From NCBI GenBank assembly GCA_036583965.1, contig JAZBQD010000015.1, forward strand, positions 20,923,310 to 20,987,309: DNA of 64,000 bases. The letters run 5' to 3'. This document shows positions 51,651-62,531 of the stretch, one piece after another. The stretch comes from Prunella strophiata (taxonomy: Eukaryota; Chordata; Aves; Passeriformes; Prunellidae). Made by a program: the position numbers and the translations under genes. The notes beneath the pieces were generated by a model that made no database searches, was not told the origin of the DNA, and saw nothing but the letters and a program-made list of their open reading frames with translations. Numbering within the stretch: the stretch's first letter is position 1; each line of letters starts with the position of its first letter.

Positions 51651-52601
51651 CTAAATGCATGGAGAGATACATTTGGGTCTGGATCAAAATGCTTTAATTT
51701 AAACCACGGAGATGTATGCCTCACTGCAATGCTGAGCTTCTGAGCAGAGCAGCAAGTCAAGTGAACAGTCACCCATGTGTAACATGCCTTACTATTTGTT
51801 AAGCATCACCACGCTGCTGCTATGGCCCACGTCACGCCTTTTACATTAGCCTGGTCGGTGGGAACAGGAACTCATCTGAACATCCTTCTCCAGTTCCCTG
51901 ACTTGTGTGAGGCTAATCTAAATGGAGAGGGGGGTGATGGAAAGGTAAACAAATATTTACAGAAGGAGCTGTGAGGCCGCGTCCTGCGGGAGGCTCGGAG
52001 CAGCAGCCAGCGCCGCGGCAGCCGCTGCGTCTGTGCGGCGGCTGGAGCCACGCGATGGCACTGTTTGTACAGGCTTTGCGAGGGAAAAGCTCCTCCTGCT
52101 CCCATGGCAGGCCAGCCCCACTGTCAAATCCCATCCACGTACTCACACAGTTATGACAACTGTATCTACTACTTTTTTTTTTTTTTTTAATAACAAATAT
52201 GATGAGGCGACTGAGTGTAGAATTTCTGATGGCTAGCAGAAGTGCAGAACACCTTTAATACTTCTGCAGTTATCACATGAAATACTTGCTGAGTGAATAT
52301 CTATTTCCCACTGGGAGGTTTAAAGTTCTGAAGTTTCTGAAACATTCTCATGCACTGCAGTAAAGTGGTGATCTGTTTAATACATGAGACATTGCATGTG
52401 AGCTTGTTACACTCTCGGCTTAGTTAAACAGGAACTGTTTGGTTTTTGAGCCCTGGTACCAGGAATTTCAACTGGCACTGTCAGAGCAGCACAAGACAAG
52501 GCAGGGCCAGAAGACTGAAGGATGGACAGATTTTATTGCTTAAAACTTTAACGATGCATGACAACAAAGCAGTAGCTGGAGTAATAAAGTGAAAGCTCTA
52601 C
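51651..52601 (-). other. VPS13B: VPS13B intron with CpG-rich patch
   Basis: GT-AG intron of 0.95 kb. It holds a CpG-dense segment (about 51970-52065), a T run near 52.18 kb, and one copy of a 105-bp direct repeat (52426-52530). Confidence 0.65.
52426..52530 (+). repeat. Direct repeat ~105 bp, copy 1
   Basis: The sequence from AAACAGGAACTGTTTGGT to ACTGAAGGATGGACAGA is closely similar to 53659-53762 in the same orientation, with a short indel region in the middle. The two copies flank a VPS13B exon. Confidence 0.88.
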
Positions 52602-52778
52602 CTTTGGAAATGTGTTTTACAAATGATGTTGTTCCTCTGGAAACTCCACTGACAAATGCTCCTGGGCCTCTGGTCAGCCCTTCATAGGGGAGCCTGAAGA
52701 AATCAGCTATGCCATTCCCTATGCTTCTCACCAGACTAGCCGGGCTTCCAAGAATTTCCAACGATCCAACAACCCAGC
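52602..52778 (-). CDS. VPS13B: VPS13B exon (FRLPYEGLTRGPGAFVSGVS segment)
   Basis: This 177-bp phase 1-1 exon encodes WVVGSLEILGSPASLVRSIG, NGIADFFRLPYEGLTRGPGA and FVSGVSRGTTSFVKHISK. It matches VPS13B almost residue for residue and carries the first copy of the FVSGVSRG Gly-rich motif of the VPS13 C-terminal domain. Borders are CCACACAG and GTAGAG. Confidence 0.95.
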
Positions 52779-55700
52779 CTGTGTGGAGAAACAAGACACA
52801 TGTTACAGCTGCAAAAACTGCAGAAGCAGCAGTTGTGAAAAGGTTATTCCTTAATTATCTTTTTCACACTAGAATTCATTGCATTATGAACTTCCTTTGA
52901 GCAAAACACAGGAAATAACTCATCCACTATGAATTCAGAAATGGCAATCTTTCATACTTCGTAAATCAAAGAAATCCTTTTGGCAAACTCACAAATAGCT
53001 TTAGAATTACTTCCTTCCAGGAGCTTCCCGTATTTCTGCTAAAAGTGTGTGAGGGAGGCGGATGCAAGAGCCTCACAGCTACAGAGGAATGGGACTGCAA
53101 GCTCAGATGGTTGGGTTGGTTTTAGACACTATAAGGCAGCGTTGTGATTTCACATCCCTATGTGATAGAATTGTGACAGGGAGTTTACACTGATACAATG
53201 TACTGCTTTACGGGAGTGTGCAGGTCAATTGCTTGATGGAGTGTTAGGAAAAGGGATGCAGATTTTTGACAAGTGCTTAAGAAGTTATTTTAAATCCACC
53301 CCAACCCTTCTAAGCTGATCATTTTCTTTCAGAGTGCAGTGAAAGCCAGACAAATGTCTTCTGCTCAGTACAGTTGTGTAAACAGCAATGACATCTACAT
53401 GCTGATTAGGTTACTCATAGGGGAGTATTCCTTATGCATATCCCAGGAGAAGTATCTGCAGATCTGGTTTCCTATATAAACGCAGGGTTGCCAGCAGCTT
53501 GCTGGATGGCTGAGCACGCAGCAATCTGTTGCTGGAAAGCTATTTGCAGGTCTTGTCTTTCTCAGGCTGGTAGGCAGCAGATTTATTAGGGAAACAGCGC
53601 TGCATAACTCTTTTTTTGGCAGCCCAGAGAGAGCAATTCAGAAATGGCAATAAATGTGAAACAGGAACTGTTTGGTCTTTGAGTCCTGGTACCACGAATT
53701 TCAGCTGGCACTGTCAGAGCACACAAGGTGTGACAGGGCCAGGAGACTGAAGGATGGACAGACTGGCCTCCTGCTCTCCCATGAGGGCTCTTGATCTGTG
53801 CTCTGCCCTCCTTATTCCCATCTCAACATTGAAAACTCCTGCTATCCAGATGCTTTTCTTGTTTTCTTTTAACCCCTCCCAGTCATTCCTGTGGAAGGCT
53901 GAATCATGAAACCGAACAGAAGAGAAAATGTTACTCATATGAAATGAATTAATCTCATACTATCATTCTAAGCTCCTGGAAAATCTATTATTCTTGTTGA
54001 ATCTGTCCCACATTTCAGTTCTGGCAGGTTAAGAACTCCAGTACTTGTAATATAAAAAGTGGGAACCAGAGTGGACAGAAGAGAGGGGGTGGGATGCACT
54101 ACAAAAACAAAACCCAAGTGCTACTGGCAACACAACGAACAGAGCAGCAACACACATTGTGGCCCTGCTGTCCTGGAAAGGAGCATCCCCTGCCAGGACC
54201 AGGGGAAGCCAGAACTCCAGGTTGGGCCTGCAATTCCCTCACTGCAGGATTTATAATAAATTATCTTTGCCACTGTGTGAAGTGCTGAAAAGCTGGAGGG
54301 GTGGGGGAGGTGTGTACAGATGGGAGAGATGTTCTTTCTGCTTTTTCTGATCAATACTATTGCAATAATTCCTTAGAGCCTTTTTTCCCCTCTAAATATT
54401 CTTGACATTCCTATGTGGTGGTGTGACAGAAAGTGGCTACAGGACACTGCAGCTTAGTGCCTCAGTGCCCTGCAACATCCCCAGCAGGCACCACCAGCCT
54501 GGGACATAGGGGACTCCAACTCCACTCGCCTGCTGGGCCAGCCAGCATTTCAGGAATGTAAAACAGACAAAAACTAGGAATGAAAACAGTTAAACACAAA
54601 ACTGAGGGCTTTCCTGGTATGCCAGGGATGGTTTGTTGTAATCTGTCCCTGCCTGTCAGGTTTGGGAAGCTGTGGATGGATCATGCTCACCCTTGGAGAG
54701 CAAATGGGAATAATGTACAACCTGCAGCATGGGTGACCCTCCTTGGCCAATGCTCAGAGCAAACCCAATGGCTCCTCACTGCCAGCTTGGACCACCCAAC
54801 CCAGGGAAGAAGGTCTGGGAGTAAGTCAGGAATAGGAGAATGAGGAACCAGGAACAACCCCTCAATTCACAAGCTCTGTGTGGCATTTTACTTTGCAGAA
54901 ATACAGTATCATGTCAGGTTACCATTTCCCACTTATGCATAGTAATTATATCCACTGACATGAAACAAATATGACTGTATTAGCAGAGAGCCACTGAATT
55001 TTCTTTATAGGCAATTATAGGTTTAGATGTGGTACCAGTGATATTTTTGAATAGAATTTTACTCACTTTTATATAGGGGACAACTTAATTAGAAAAGAAT
55101 AGGAGATTTCCATTGCAGGTTTGGCTGATTTGAGATAAGCAATGCTAATCAGCATATTTGAACAGAGCTCTCCAGCCCCATTTATAGCTTTAATGGATTC
55201 TGACCACTCTTTTGCAAGACATAGGACAACCTGATGTACACCCTTCAGCAAACTCTGGGGCAAATCCTGCTCCCTCCCACAGGTTAGCAGTGGTCCTGCA
55301 CACAGCTAAGGGCAAGAGAGTGTATATCCCTGAGTACAAGGTATGGCTGCATGGGCAGGCTGCAGGCTGTCTGTGCAGATGCTACCAATGATTTATGCAT
55401 GAGACAGTGGTGAGCAGAAGGGGGTCAAACAACCCATATTCTGGATTAATGCAGTTAAAATGCAGGAGCACGAGGTCCTTTTCCATAAGAGACCAACTGT
55501 GCTAATGATGAGAAAATACTCAGGGTTTGCAGATCATATAAAGCTTTTTGCTTGATTTTTTCCTTCCTTTTTTACTTTGTTGACACAGTCAGTTTTTTTG
55601 ACAAGTGTCACAAAGTCTTCAACATAAACCATTTTCATTGCTAAACCAAACATTAATCAGTACAATTCACCATTTTAATCATGGTGACACCTTTAAAACA

Positions 55701-57000
55701 ATACATTTTAGTTTTAGTACTTTTAGTGAGAGTTAAGCATATATGCATATGTATTTTCCTGAAGAGACGTTCCACCAAAGCAAACCTCAGTTCTTAATAC
55801 TAAAATCTGCTTGATTTCAGATACATCACTGATCCCACAGCAAGTAATGGGGGAGAAGCATTTACACTGTGACCATATTTGGCTACAGTTTCACTCTTAA
55901 TTACCAAGATCTGCCCTTTTGTACTATGAGATTTAACTACAAAACAAATCCAAACAAGTAGCAAAAAGAAAAACCTGCAAATTTTGCAAGCATAATATTG
56001 CAAGAAAATAATGAACTGGTACACTCTTCTGGTGCACAACTGTGCACACTGTTGTCACAATCAGCAGTGCAAGTCAGGTATGCACACAGTGAAACACAAT
56101 GTCAGCATCTATAAATAGATGAAATACACGTGTACAGTTTTGGAAAGTGTGCACAGAAGTCAGGTTGCAGCTATGCTTCCAGTCCAAATGGAAGCATTAG
56201 GATCTCAGAAAATCTGACTATTAGTATTGCAGGAAAATAAATCCCACGTTTCAGTGTGAAATATGTTGTTAGTGTGTGATCATGGAGGAGCTTCCTTCTG
56301 TCTCAAGCACAAATTTGGTGCTGCACCAAGACACATCAGAGACCAGATTTCATTGTTTCTACATTAGTATTTATGAAAAACAAAATGTACCTGATAACTC
56401 AAAAAGACAAATTGCTTGCTATTGATCCTATATAGGAAAAAGTTACTAACAGCAAACTTCGTAGTTCTTGGATCAAAGGACAACAAACATCTGTGTGCCA
56501 GTTTAGATTGAAGGCTGTATGAAGAAAGACAGATTCCTAACCATAAACTGCAGCCAAAAGGAGTTTTAACAACAAAACAACATCAGGCCTATAATTTACT
56601 TCTGAATGCAGAGCAACATACTGAATAATTTGATTAAACACTGTTTTAGGGAGTTTATGTAAGGAATGTGTGTTGATTCTGACTGGTACTATAATATAAA
56701 ATGATAAAACCTGAGCCAGCTAGAACACATTTTTATGCTGTGTTCAGGGTTTCAGGTGTCTAAAGCCTTTAGGTGGCTGGCTAATGTTCAGCACAACATT
56801 GCAAATCTGGTGTCTGCTCAGATATTTTATCTCCCTTCTGTTGCATGACAGGACCTGAATGGTGTTTGAAAGTATCGTTATCAAACAGTGTCTAAGGAGA
56901 ACAAAAATTGTACTGCTAACATCCAGGGTACTCATCTTGAGTGACAGTCAGAGAGTCCTGGTACTCAATGAAAATGTTGCTGTTAAGGAAAAATACTGAC
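52779..57000 (-). other. VPS13B: VPS13B intron
   Basis: GT-AG intron of 4.2 kb. It contains the second copy of the 105-bp repeat (53659-53762). Short open frames near 54.1-54.8 kb lack homology and are taken as non-coding. Confidence 0.65.
53659..53762 (+). repeat. Direct repeat ~105 bp, copy 2
   Basis: Partner of 52426-52530. It shares CTGGTACCA and GGCACTGTCAGAGCA blocks; the family is unknown to me. Confidence 0.88.
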
Positions 57001-57815
57001 CTGCTCTGAAAAGTGCCCCAGCAGCGTAATGCATGGCCAAGGCATGCACAAGTTGCCTGGCCGTGGTGAAGATGGGTCCTCGCTCAAACACAGAGAAGGA
57101 GAGAGGGGTGTGATCTGAGGCTATATACAGTTTCAGTGAAGCATGAATACTGACAAGGAGATTAACAGGTTGTATTTTTAATCTTCTGAGCTTCACTGGC
57201 TTGACTAAAGCTCTTGCATGCTCTCTCACTTGTTCAGGCACTATAAGGGTGGTATCTGAAGCATTCATGGATTTACAAGCAGTTTTGTTTTCTGGAAGAT
57301 ATGTATCAAACAAAGTCTTTATGTAGTAAACAAAGGTGTCTTCCACATATAGCCTAGCTGGTTTGAGCTCAAAGCTGAGGTCATTCACATGAAACACGAA
57401 ATTCTCTTCCTCAGAAAAAGCAATACAGAGTTTTATAAAGCAGTTTTCCTTATAGCTTTCCAAATCTTTGTTACAAACAATGAGATTGTTCATTCTTGAC
57501 CACTGCGCGGTTTCGTTTTTCTCTTCTTGGCACAGCAGGACTGCAAAATGGAAATTAGATTTGCTGTACAACTGATTGTCCAGTTGCAAGTCTTCACAAT
57601 ACACTTGGAGACTATGAAACTGTGGGAGGCCTTCCACAGAGTCCTGCTGGAACTCCTGTGACAGGGAGCTGGTGGCTGGGGCCATGTGGAGGAAAACATT
57701 GTCTGCCGTGAGACGCAGGAGCTCAGATGACACTTTGTGGTTTGTAATGTCATCAAATGCAGCAAGACTCAACTGACTGATGAACATTTTCAGTGACAGG
57801 GTCTGCTCTTGACTT
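57001..57815 (-). CDS. VPS13B: VPS13B large exon (815 bp)
   Basis: The exon begins after CTCCTGTCTAG and encodes SQEQTLSLKMFISQLSLAAF followed by about 250 residues ending HALAMHYAAGALFRA, where a GTCAGT donor splits a Gly codon. Recognisable VPS13B blocks are DNQLYSKSNFHFAVLLCQ, FELKPARLYVEDTFVYYIKT, NLLVSIHASLKLYIASDHTP and LSFSVFERGPIFTTARQLVH. The middle (PENKTACKSMNASDTTL) diverges from mammals, as expected for a loop. This part precedes the Gly-rich C-terminal domain. It is the longest open frame of the window. Confidence 0.97.
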
Positions 57816-58960
57816 CTAGACAGGAGGGAAAAGAAGTTTTATTACTTCCTGTATTTTGAGTTCACCTGGCATCTTGCTTGCTCAAAGAGCTATCAAGAGA
57901 GACATTCTCTATAATATGTGGGAAACTCATTGTACAAGTCCTGCTAACGTTACTGGGATTTGGCAACCTTCATCACCACAGTGAGTACCACCCAGGAGGT
58001 CTTCTAAGAAACAGAACAGTATATATCTATACCAGGGCTGTATTTTTTTATCATTCAACAGGATAGTTTGGACAGGAACCTCTCTATCTACACAGTAAAT
58101 TCCCTATTACATTTTACAGAGACAGATATTAAAACACACCACAGATACAATTTTCTGCTTAATGTACAGCCTCAGATGTTTCACTGGAGGTTGCTATTAC
58201 AGATAATCATTTCACATCACATGCAGGGAGTGCCCTCCAATGAAGCCACTGCAGTATTTTTAAACTGATGGCATTGAGGGCCTCCCCCCTGCAATGCAAA
58301 GTGCCCATTGCCAAGTTTAACTAGCAAATGGACTTTTAGGTATTGCTGATGACCATTGCTTGGGGATTAATACTTAATTACAATGCAAATAAAAACAGTA
58401 CAACAAATTCCACTCTAATAGTAACAGGATTGCTGGAGGCCAAGCATTCTGCAGCTTAGGAATAAGTAGTATTATAATTGCACTTGAATGAAGCTGAGGA
58501 CCAGATTGTGGTGTATTATGGAAGTGGGGAAATCTTCTGAAGAAGGGTGTTATAATCAAGCATGATTAATTACAAACTGTAAGGCTATTTCTACAGCTCT
58601 TGCATATTAAATCTTTGGGAGCTTGTAAGATTACAGACGTGGCTAAATAAATTTTAAACTGATGAGCACACTCAAAATTAATTACTACGGAAAATGTCTT
58701 TTTTTTTAAATTAACAACTCAGGTCCTCTTTTTGTACCAGTCATCTAATGTTTACCCTAAAGTGACATTAACTTTTGATGTTAGATTGTCCTTTTTAACT
58801 GTGATATACAAAGCCATATGGTCTACACATATGCTACAGAGCATGCAGCAGTATTAAACAAAACAAAGAGTTAAGTTAAAGTTTCTAAGTCAGTTAACAT
58901 TTAGAAAGCTGACTGAGCTCCCAGCAATGCTTTTAATCATCTTTTATGTGCTTTATGTAC
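57816..58960 (-). other. VPS13B: VPS13B intron
   Basis: GT-AG intron of 1.1 kb with nothing recognised. Confidence 0.7.
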
Positions 58961-59079
58961 CTGTTGAGGTTGGTACCAACAGGTCCTGCTCTTCCTTCTG
59001 GGGTCAAGGTTATGACTATTGCTCCACAGTGATGGGTGATGTCCACATAAACACAGCCAAAGCCAGTTAAGAACACAAT
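58961..59079 (-). CDS. VPS13B: VPS13B exon
   Basis: This 119-bp exon after CCTCTAG encodes IVFLTGFGCVYVDITHHCGA, IVITLTPEGRAGPVGTNLN and two bases of Arg. The VFLTGFG.VYVD motif is typical of VPS13B. The phase joins exactly to the NRSQEQ start of the 815-bp exon. It is too short to stand out as an open frame by itself. Confidence 0.93.
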
Positions 59080-61608
59080 CTAGAGGAGAGGGTTAAAAAC
59101 ACATGGAATGTAACCAAAATCACTATTTTAATGCCATAAATTAAATTAATGCAATCATTGCCTTCTGGTTGAGATCTTTTACTCAAATCAGGATACTATT
59201 CAGGAAAAAAATCAGATTTCAATAATTCAGAAAATAACTGCTCTGATACTTTAAGTATTTCAGTTATTCAGGGAGATGAAATTTGCATCTCATCTTTCAA
59301 CTGCATAATTGAATACATTTTAATAAGACACTTCTCCAGAAAAAAAGCAAGATGTTCTGGGGAGGGTGGAATTTATATGAGAAGAATAAAGAGGAAATTT
59401 TTATTTGTGATTTTGGATTAAGAAGAAAGGCATTTTCCTGGAGCTCTAAAAAATCCCCCTTTCTCCTCTAGAAAACAAACCTTAAGCTAACATTATGTTG
59501 CTATGCCCCAGCTCACAGCTGGGTGGATGAATGGCTGATAGCATCATGTAAAACACATGAAGACTGAAAAGTAAATAACATTTTGGATCCATGAAAACTT
59601 GCATTAACAACTCAAGACTGAATACATCATTAAGACATTTAAACTGCTTTGTGAGAACACCTTCAAAGGCAAGGTGCCAGCATGAGAAAATGGCAAAAAT
59701 CTATTGGAAAGCATAAAACAACTAAAAAGGCAGGAAAAATGGGAATTTGACAATAGGTTTGTGTTTTGCTTACAGGTGTACAAACTTTCATTCTGGACAA
59801 GTTGTCTTTAGGAATATCCTACTTAGAGAAGTGATATACTGCTTTTGGAGCTTAATTCTGCAATATTTCCATGCAAGTTTTGTGTTTCTCCAGAATATAA
59901 AAGATTAAGATCTTTTAAAGGTTTGGAAAATTCACAGCAGTCCTTTTTAGAGCAAGCTGGCTTCTCTTGTCTTGTAAGGTTACTATCAACACAATTGTTT
60001 ACTAGACTGCAATGACAGAAGCTATAATAGAAAGGAATGAAAACTTGAGAAATAACACAAAGATATTGGGCTAGCACAGGTAAAATAAACAGCTATTTGT
60101 CGTGAAGAATCTTTACTGCTGTTAAGAAGTCACCAGAAGCAAAAACAATTGGAAGTTTAATAGGATCAGCACTTTGATTCTTGCTAGGCTATTCATAATA
60201 ACCTTGTGCAGATAATTCAATTTCATTAATCAAATTTCTTGTTCTTCTGACAATTACATATAAGAGAATTTCTAATTTTGACATTTCACTTTTAATCCTT
60301 TGCTTGTCTGGAAGAGATTCACAATCCTACATGGAACTGGAGAAAAAAGGACATGTACAGAATTTTCAAAGCTCTAATTATTCTAAACTCTAATTATTCT
60401 AAATAAACCTCCACTGATCTTGAAGATTGGTCATTTTAAATTCCAATTCCAGATGATTCTGATGATAAATACTTCAATATTTATTAAGGTATTAGTTTTA
60501 AGTAATTTTAAATTTACTTTCTCATAGGAAAAGAAGTACCTATCTGTGACTACATAGAAGAAATACAAATTACCTAAGATCCTTCAAATCCCAGTTATTT
60601 CACAATCTGAACTGAATTGTATGTGACACTATTAGTATACTCCTTATTCACTTATAAACATAGTTTTCAATGGGGACTTGAAAATGAGACTTAGAAATCC
60701 TGGGAAAATTTTCAACATGTACATCCTAAAACTTCAATAACAGAAGGCTGTACTTTTTTGGAGAGCTGTTCAAGTAGACAATGATCCCCAAATGTTGTCT
60801 TAGCATCTAATTCCTTCTAGGAGCCAGATTCTTATAAAGAACCCTGGTCTGGCATAACATTAATGACTGAAATTCGAAACCTTGCATTGCTTGACTGGCT
60901 TGCTGAATGGAACTGAACTACTTGCTATATAACATAACACTCAATAATCAAGAGCATTTTGTGATTTGTGCCCAGGGAAAACATCTGAAACTAGTATTTC
61001 TTTCAAAGAGCCAAGCAGTTTATGTTGATTCCATGTAAACGAATGACTTCAAAGATGGAAAAAATTCCCATCAAAAAGAATTACTCCAGTCAAGGAAGCT
61101 TTCATTTACCTCAAGATCCAGAGAAAAATAACAGAAGGAAAGAAAAGGGAGGGGTTGTTTTGTTTTAGAAAGACATAGCAGCTTCTGTAAAGACACAGAG
61201 GGAGAATGACCGTGATGATTCCTACAAGATATTAAGATAATTATCCCGTGATAATTAAACCACCAAATTTTCCTGGATCCTGTGGCATTCTTTGCTTACA
61301 GAGCCCAGAAATTTTCAAGACTGATTTTTCCAGGCAACACCAGGTTGATTAAAAAGTGAAAAAAAATCAGTGTTATAAAGCTTTAAGTTCAATCTAGCTA
61401 ATTTCAAAAAGAGACAGTAAAAAAGATAGTCTGTGTTCTAAAACTTCCACAGGAAGGTGCTTAGTTAGGCAGGAAAGTTCCCAGGAGTTAAATAAAACCC
61501 CTCAAACCAAAAGAGAGGATACAGTTATTGCAGAGGAGCAATGCACTGTGCAGGTCAGAAAGACAACCATTCATGGTGTAAATTAGGAAGTGCTTTATAA
61601 TGATTTAC
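59080..61608 (-). other. VPS13B: VPS13B intron
   Basis: GT-AG intron of 2.5 kb, A/T-rich. A 17-bp direct repeat (CTCTAATTATTCTAAA type) sits near 60.37 kb; nothing else is recognised. Confidence 0.65.
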
Positions 61609-61808
61609 TTGTGTTCCTTGGTTGTTGATGTCCACAACATCACTCCATTCATTTACTAATTCATCAGATGACACCACTTTCAGGAGAATACTGGGCATTA
61701 AATCTCTTGTTTTGCAGTCTGGATAGCTGGAGATTTGATGGTAAAGTTCATGATGAACTGAACATTCAGCTGGAATCTTTCTACAGTAAACTTCAAACTT
61801 GGGTGTAT
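61609..61808 (-). CDS. VPS13B: VPS13B exon
   Basis: This 200-bp exon between AACATTTCAG and GTAAAT encodes TPKFEVYCRKIPAECSVHHE, LYHQISSYPDCKTRDLMPSI and LLKVVSSDELVNEWSDVVDI. The PKFEVYC.KIP.ECS.HHELYHQISSYPDCKT block is a clear VPS13B match. The first two bases complete an Asp codon. Confidence 0.95.
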
Positions 61809-62403
61809 CTGAAATGTTACAAAATATACAAGATCAGAGCCTTTTAAAACCCGTATTAAATCAAAACTCATCTATGCTTGCACAAATGAGAAAGTTTCTG
61901 TCTGAAATATTCCTAATAAATAAAAACACTGCTTTTCTGTTAGTTAGAATATTATATCTTTGGGTTATTTCCTTTTCTCTTTCTACTTCATAAAGTTTTA
62001 ACAGAAATAATGTTCTGCTGATCATTACATTAATTTACTGTAACCAGACTTTCGACAATATGTTTTGTTACATTTGCAAATCTAAGGAAATAGAAATGTT
62101 CCATGGGATTGAATTGATTGCAGCAAAACTCCACTGCCTATGGATTTCCTACAGCTGGGTCACCTTGACAGCTGGAACCAGGAAGACCCAAAGGCCCACA
62201 GACAAATATTTAAGTTCATACTCCTGACCTCCCAATTAGCTCCAACAGCTTCCAGAGCCTCTCACTTTGAGACAGACCTTCATGAGGGCATCAAGTTCTT
62301 GCTATAACCAAAACACCCACTGAACTCAATTTTGGACTGGAGATACACTAAAATAAGTTATACTACAACAGTGCACTGTTTCTAATTATTGCACAGTACC
62401 TAC
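61809..62403 (-). other. VPS13B: VPS13B intron
   Basis: GT-AG intron of 0.6 kb with nothing recognised. Confidence 0.7.
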
Positions 62404-62531
62404 CTTTGAAATTTTCTTTTACAAGCAATGGAATGGAGCACCTATTGTGGATAATTATACGAGGACTAGGATCTTCTGTAAGTGTTAGGTACGTCACACC
62501 AAGATGCTCTTGATAAGTCAGTGCTATAGCT
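62404..62531 (-). CDS. VPS13B: VPS13B exon (most 5' recognised in window)
   Basis: This 128-bp exon between CTGTTTCAG and GTAGGT encodes AIALTYQEHLGVTYLTLTED and PSPRIIIHNRCSIPLLVKEN, then FK. The LTYQEHLGVTYLTL..DPSPR.IIHNRC block is a strong VPS13B match. It starts with the last base of a codon, so the preceding exon must end in phase 2. Confidence 0.95.

Noticed and set aside
54059..54843. Several plus-strand open frames of 63-87 codons in a VPS13B intron
   Set aside because: They overlap, are antisense to the host gene, and lack any recognisable motif.
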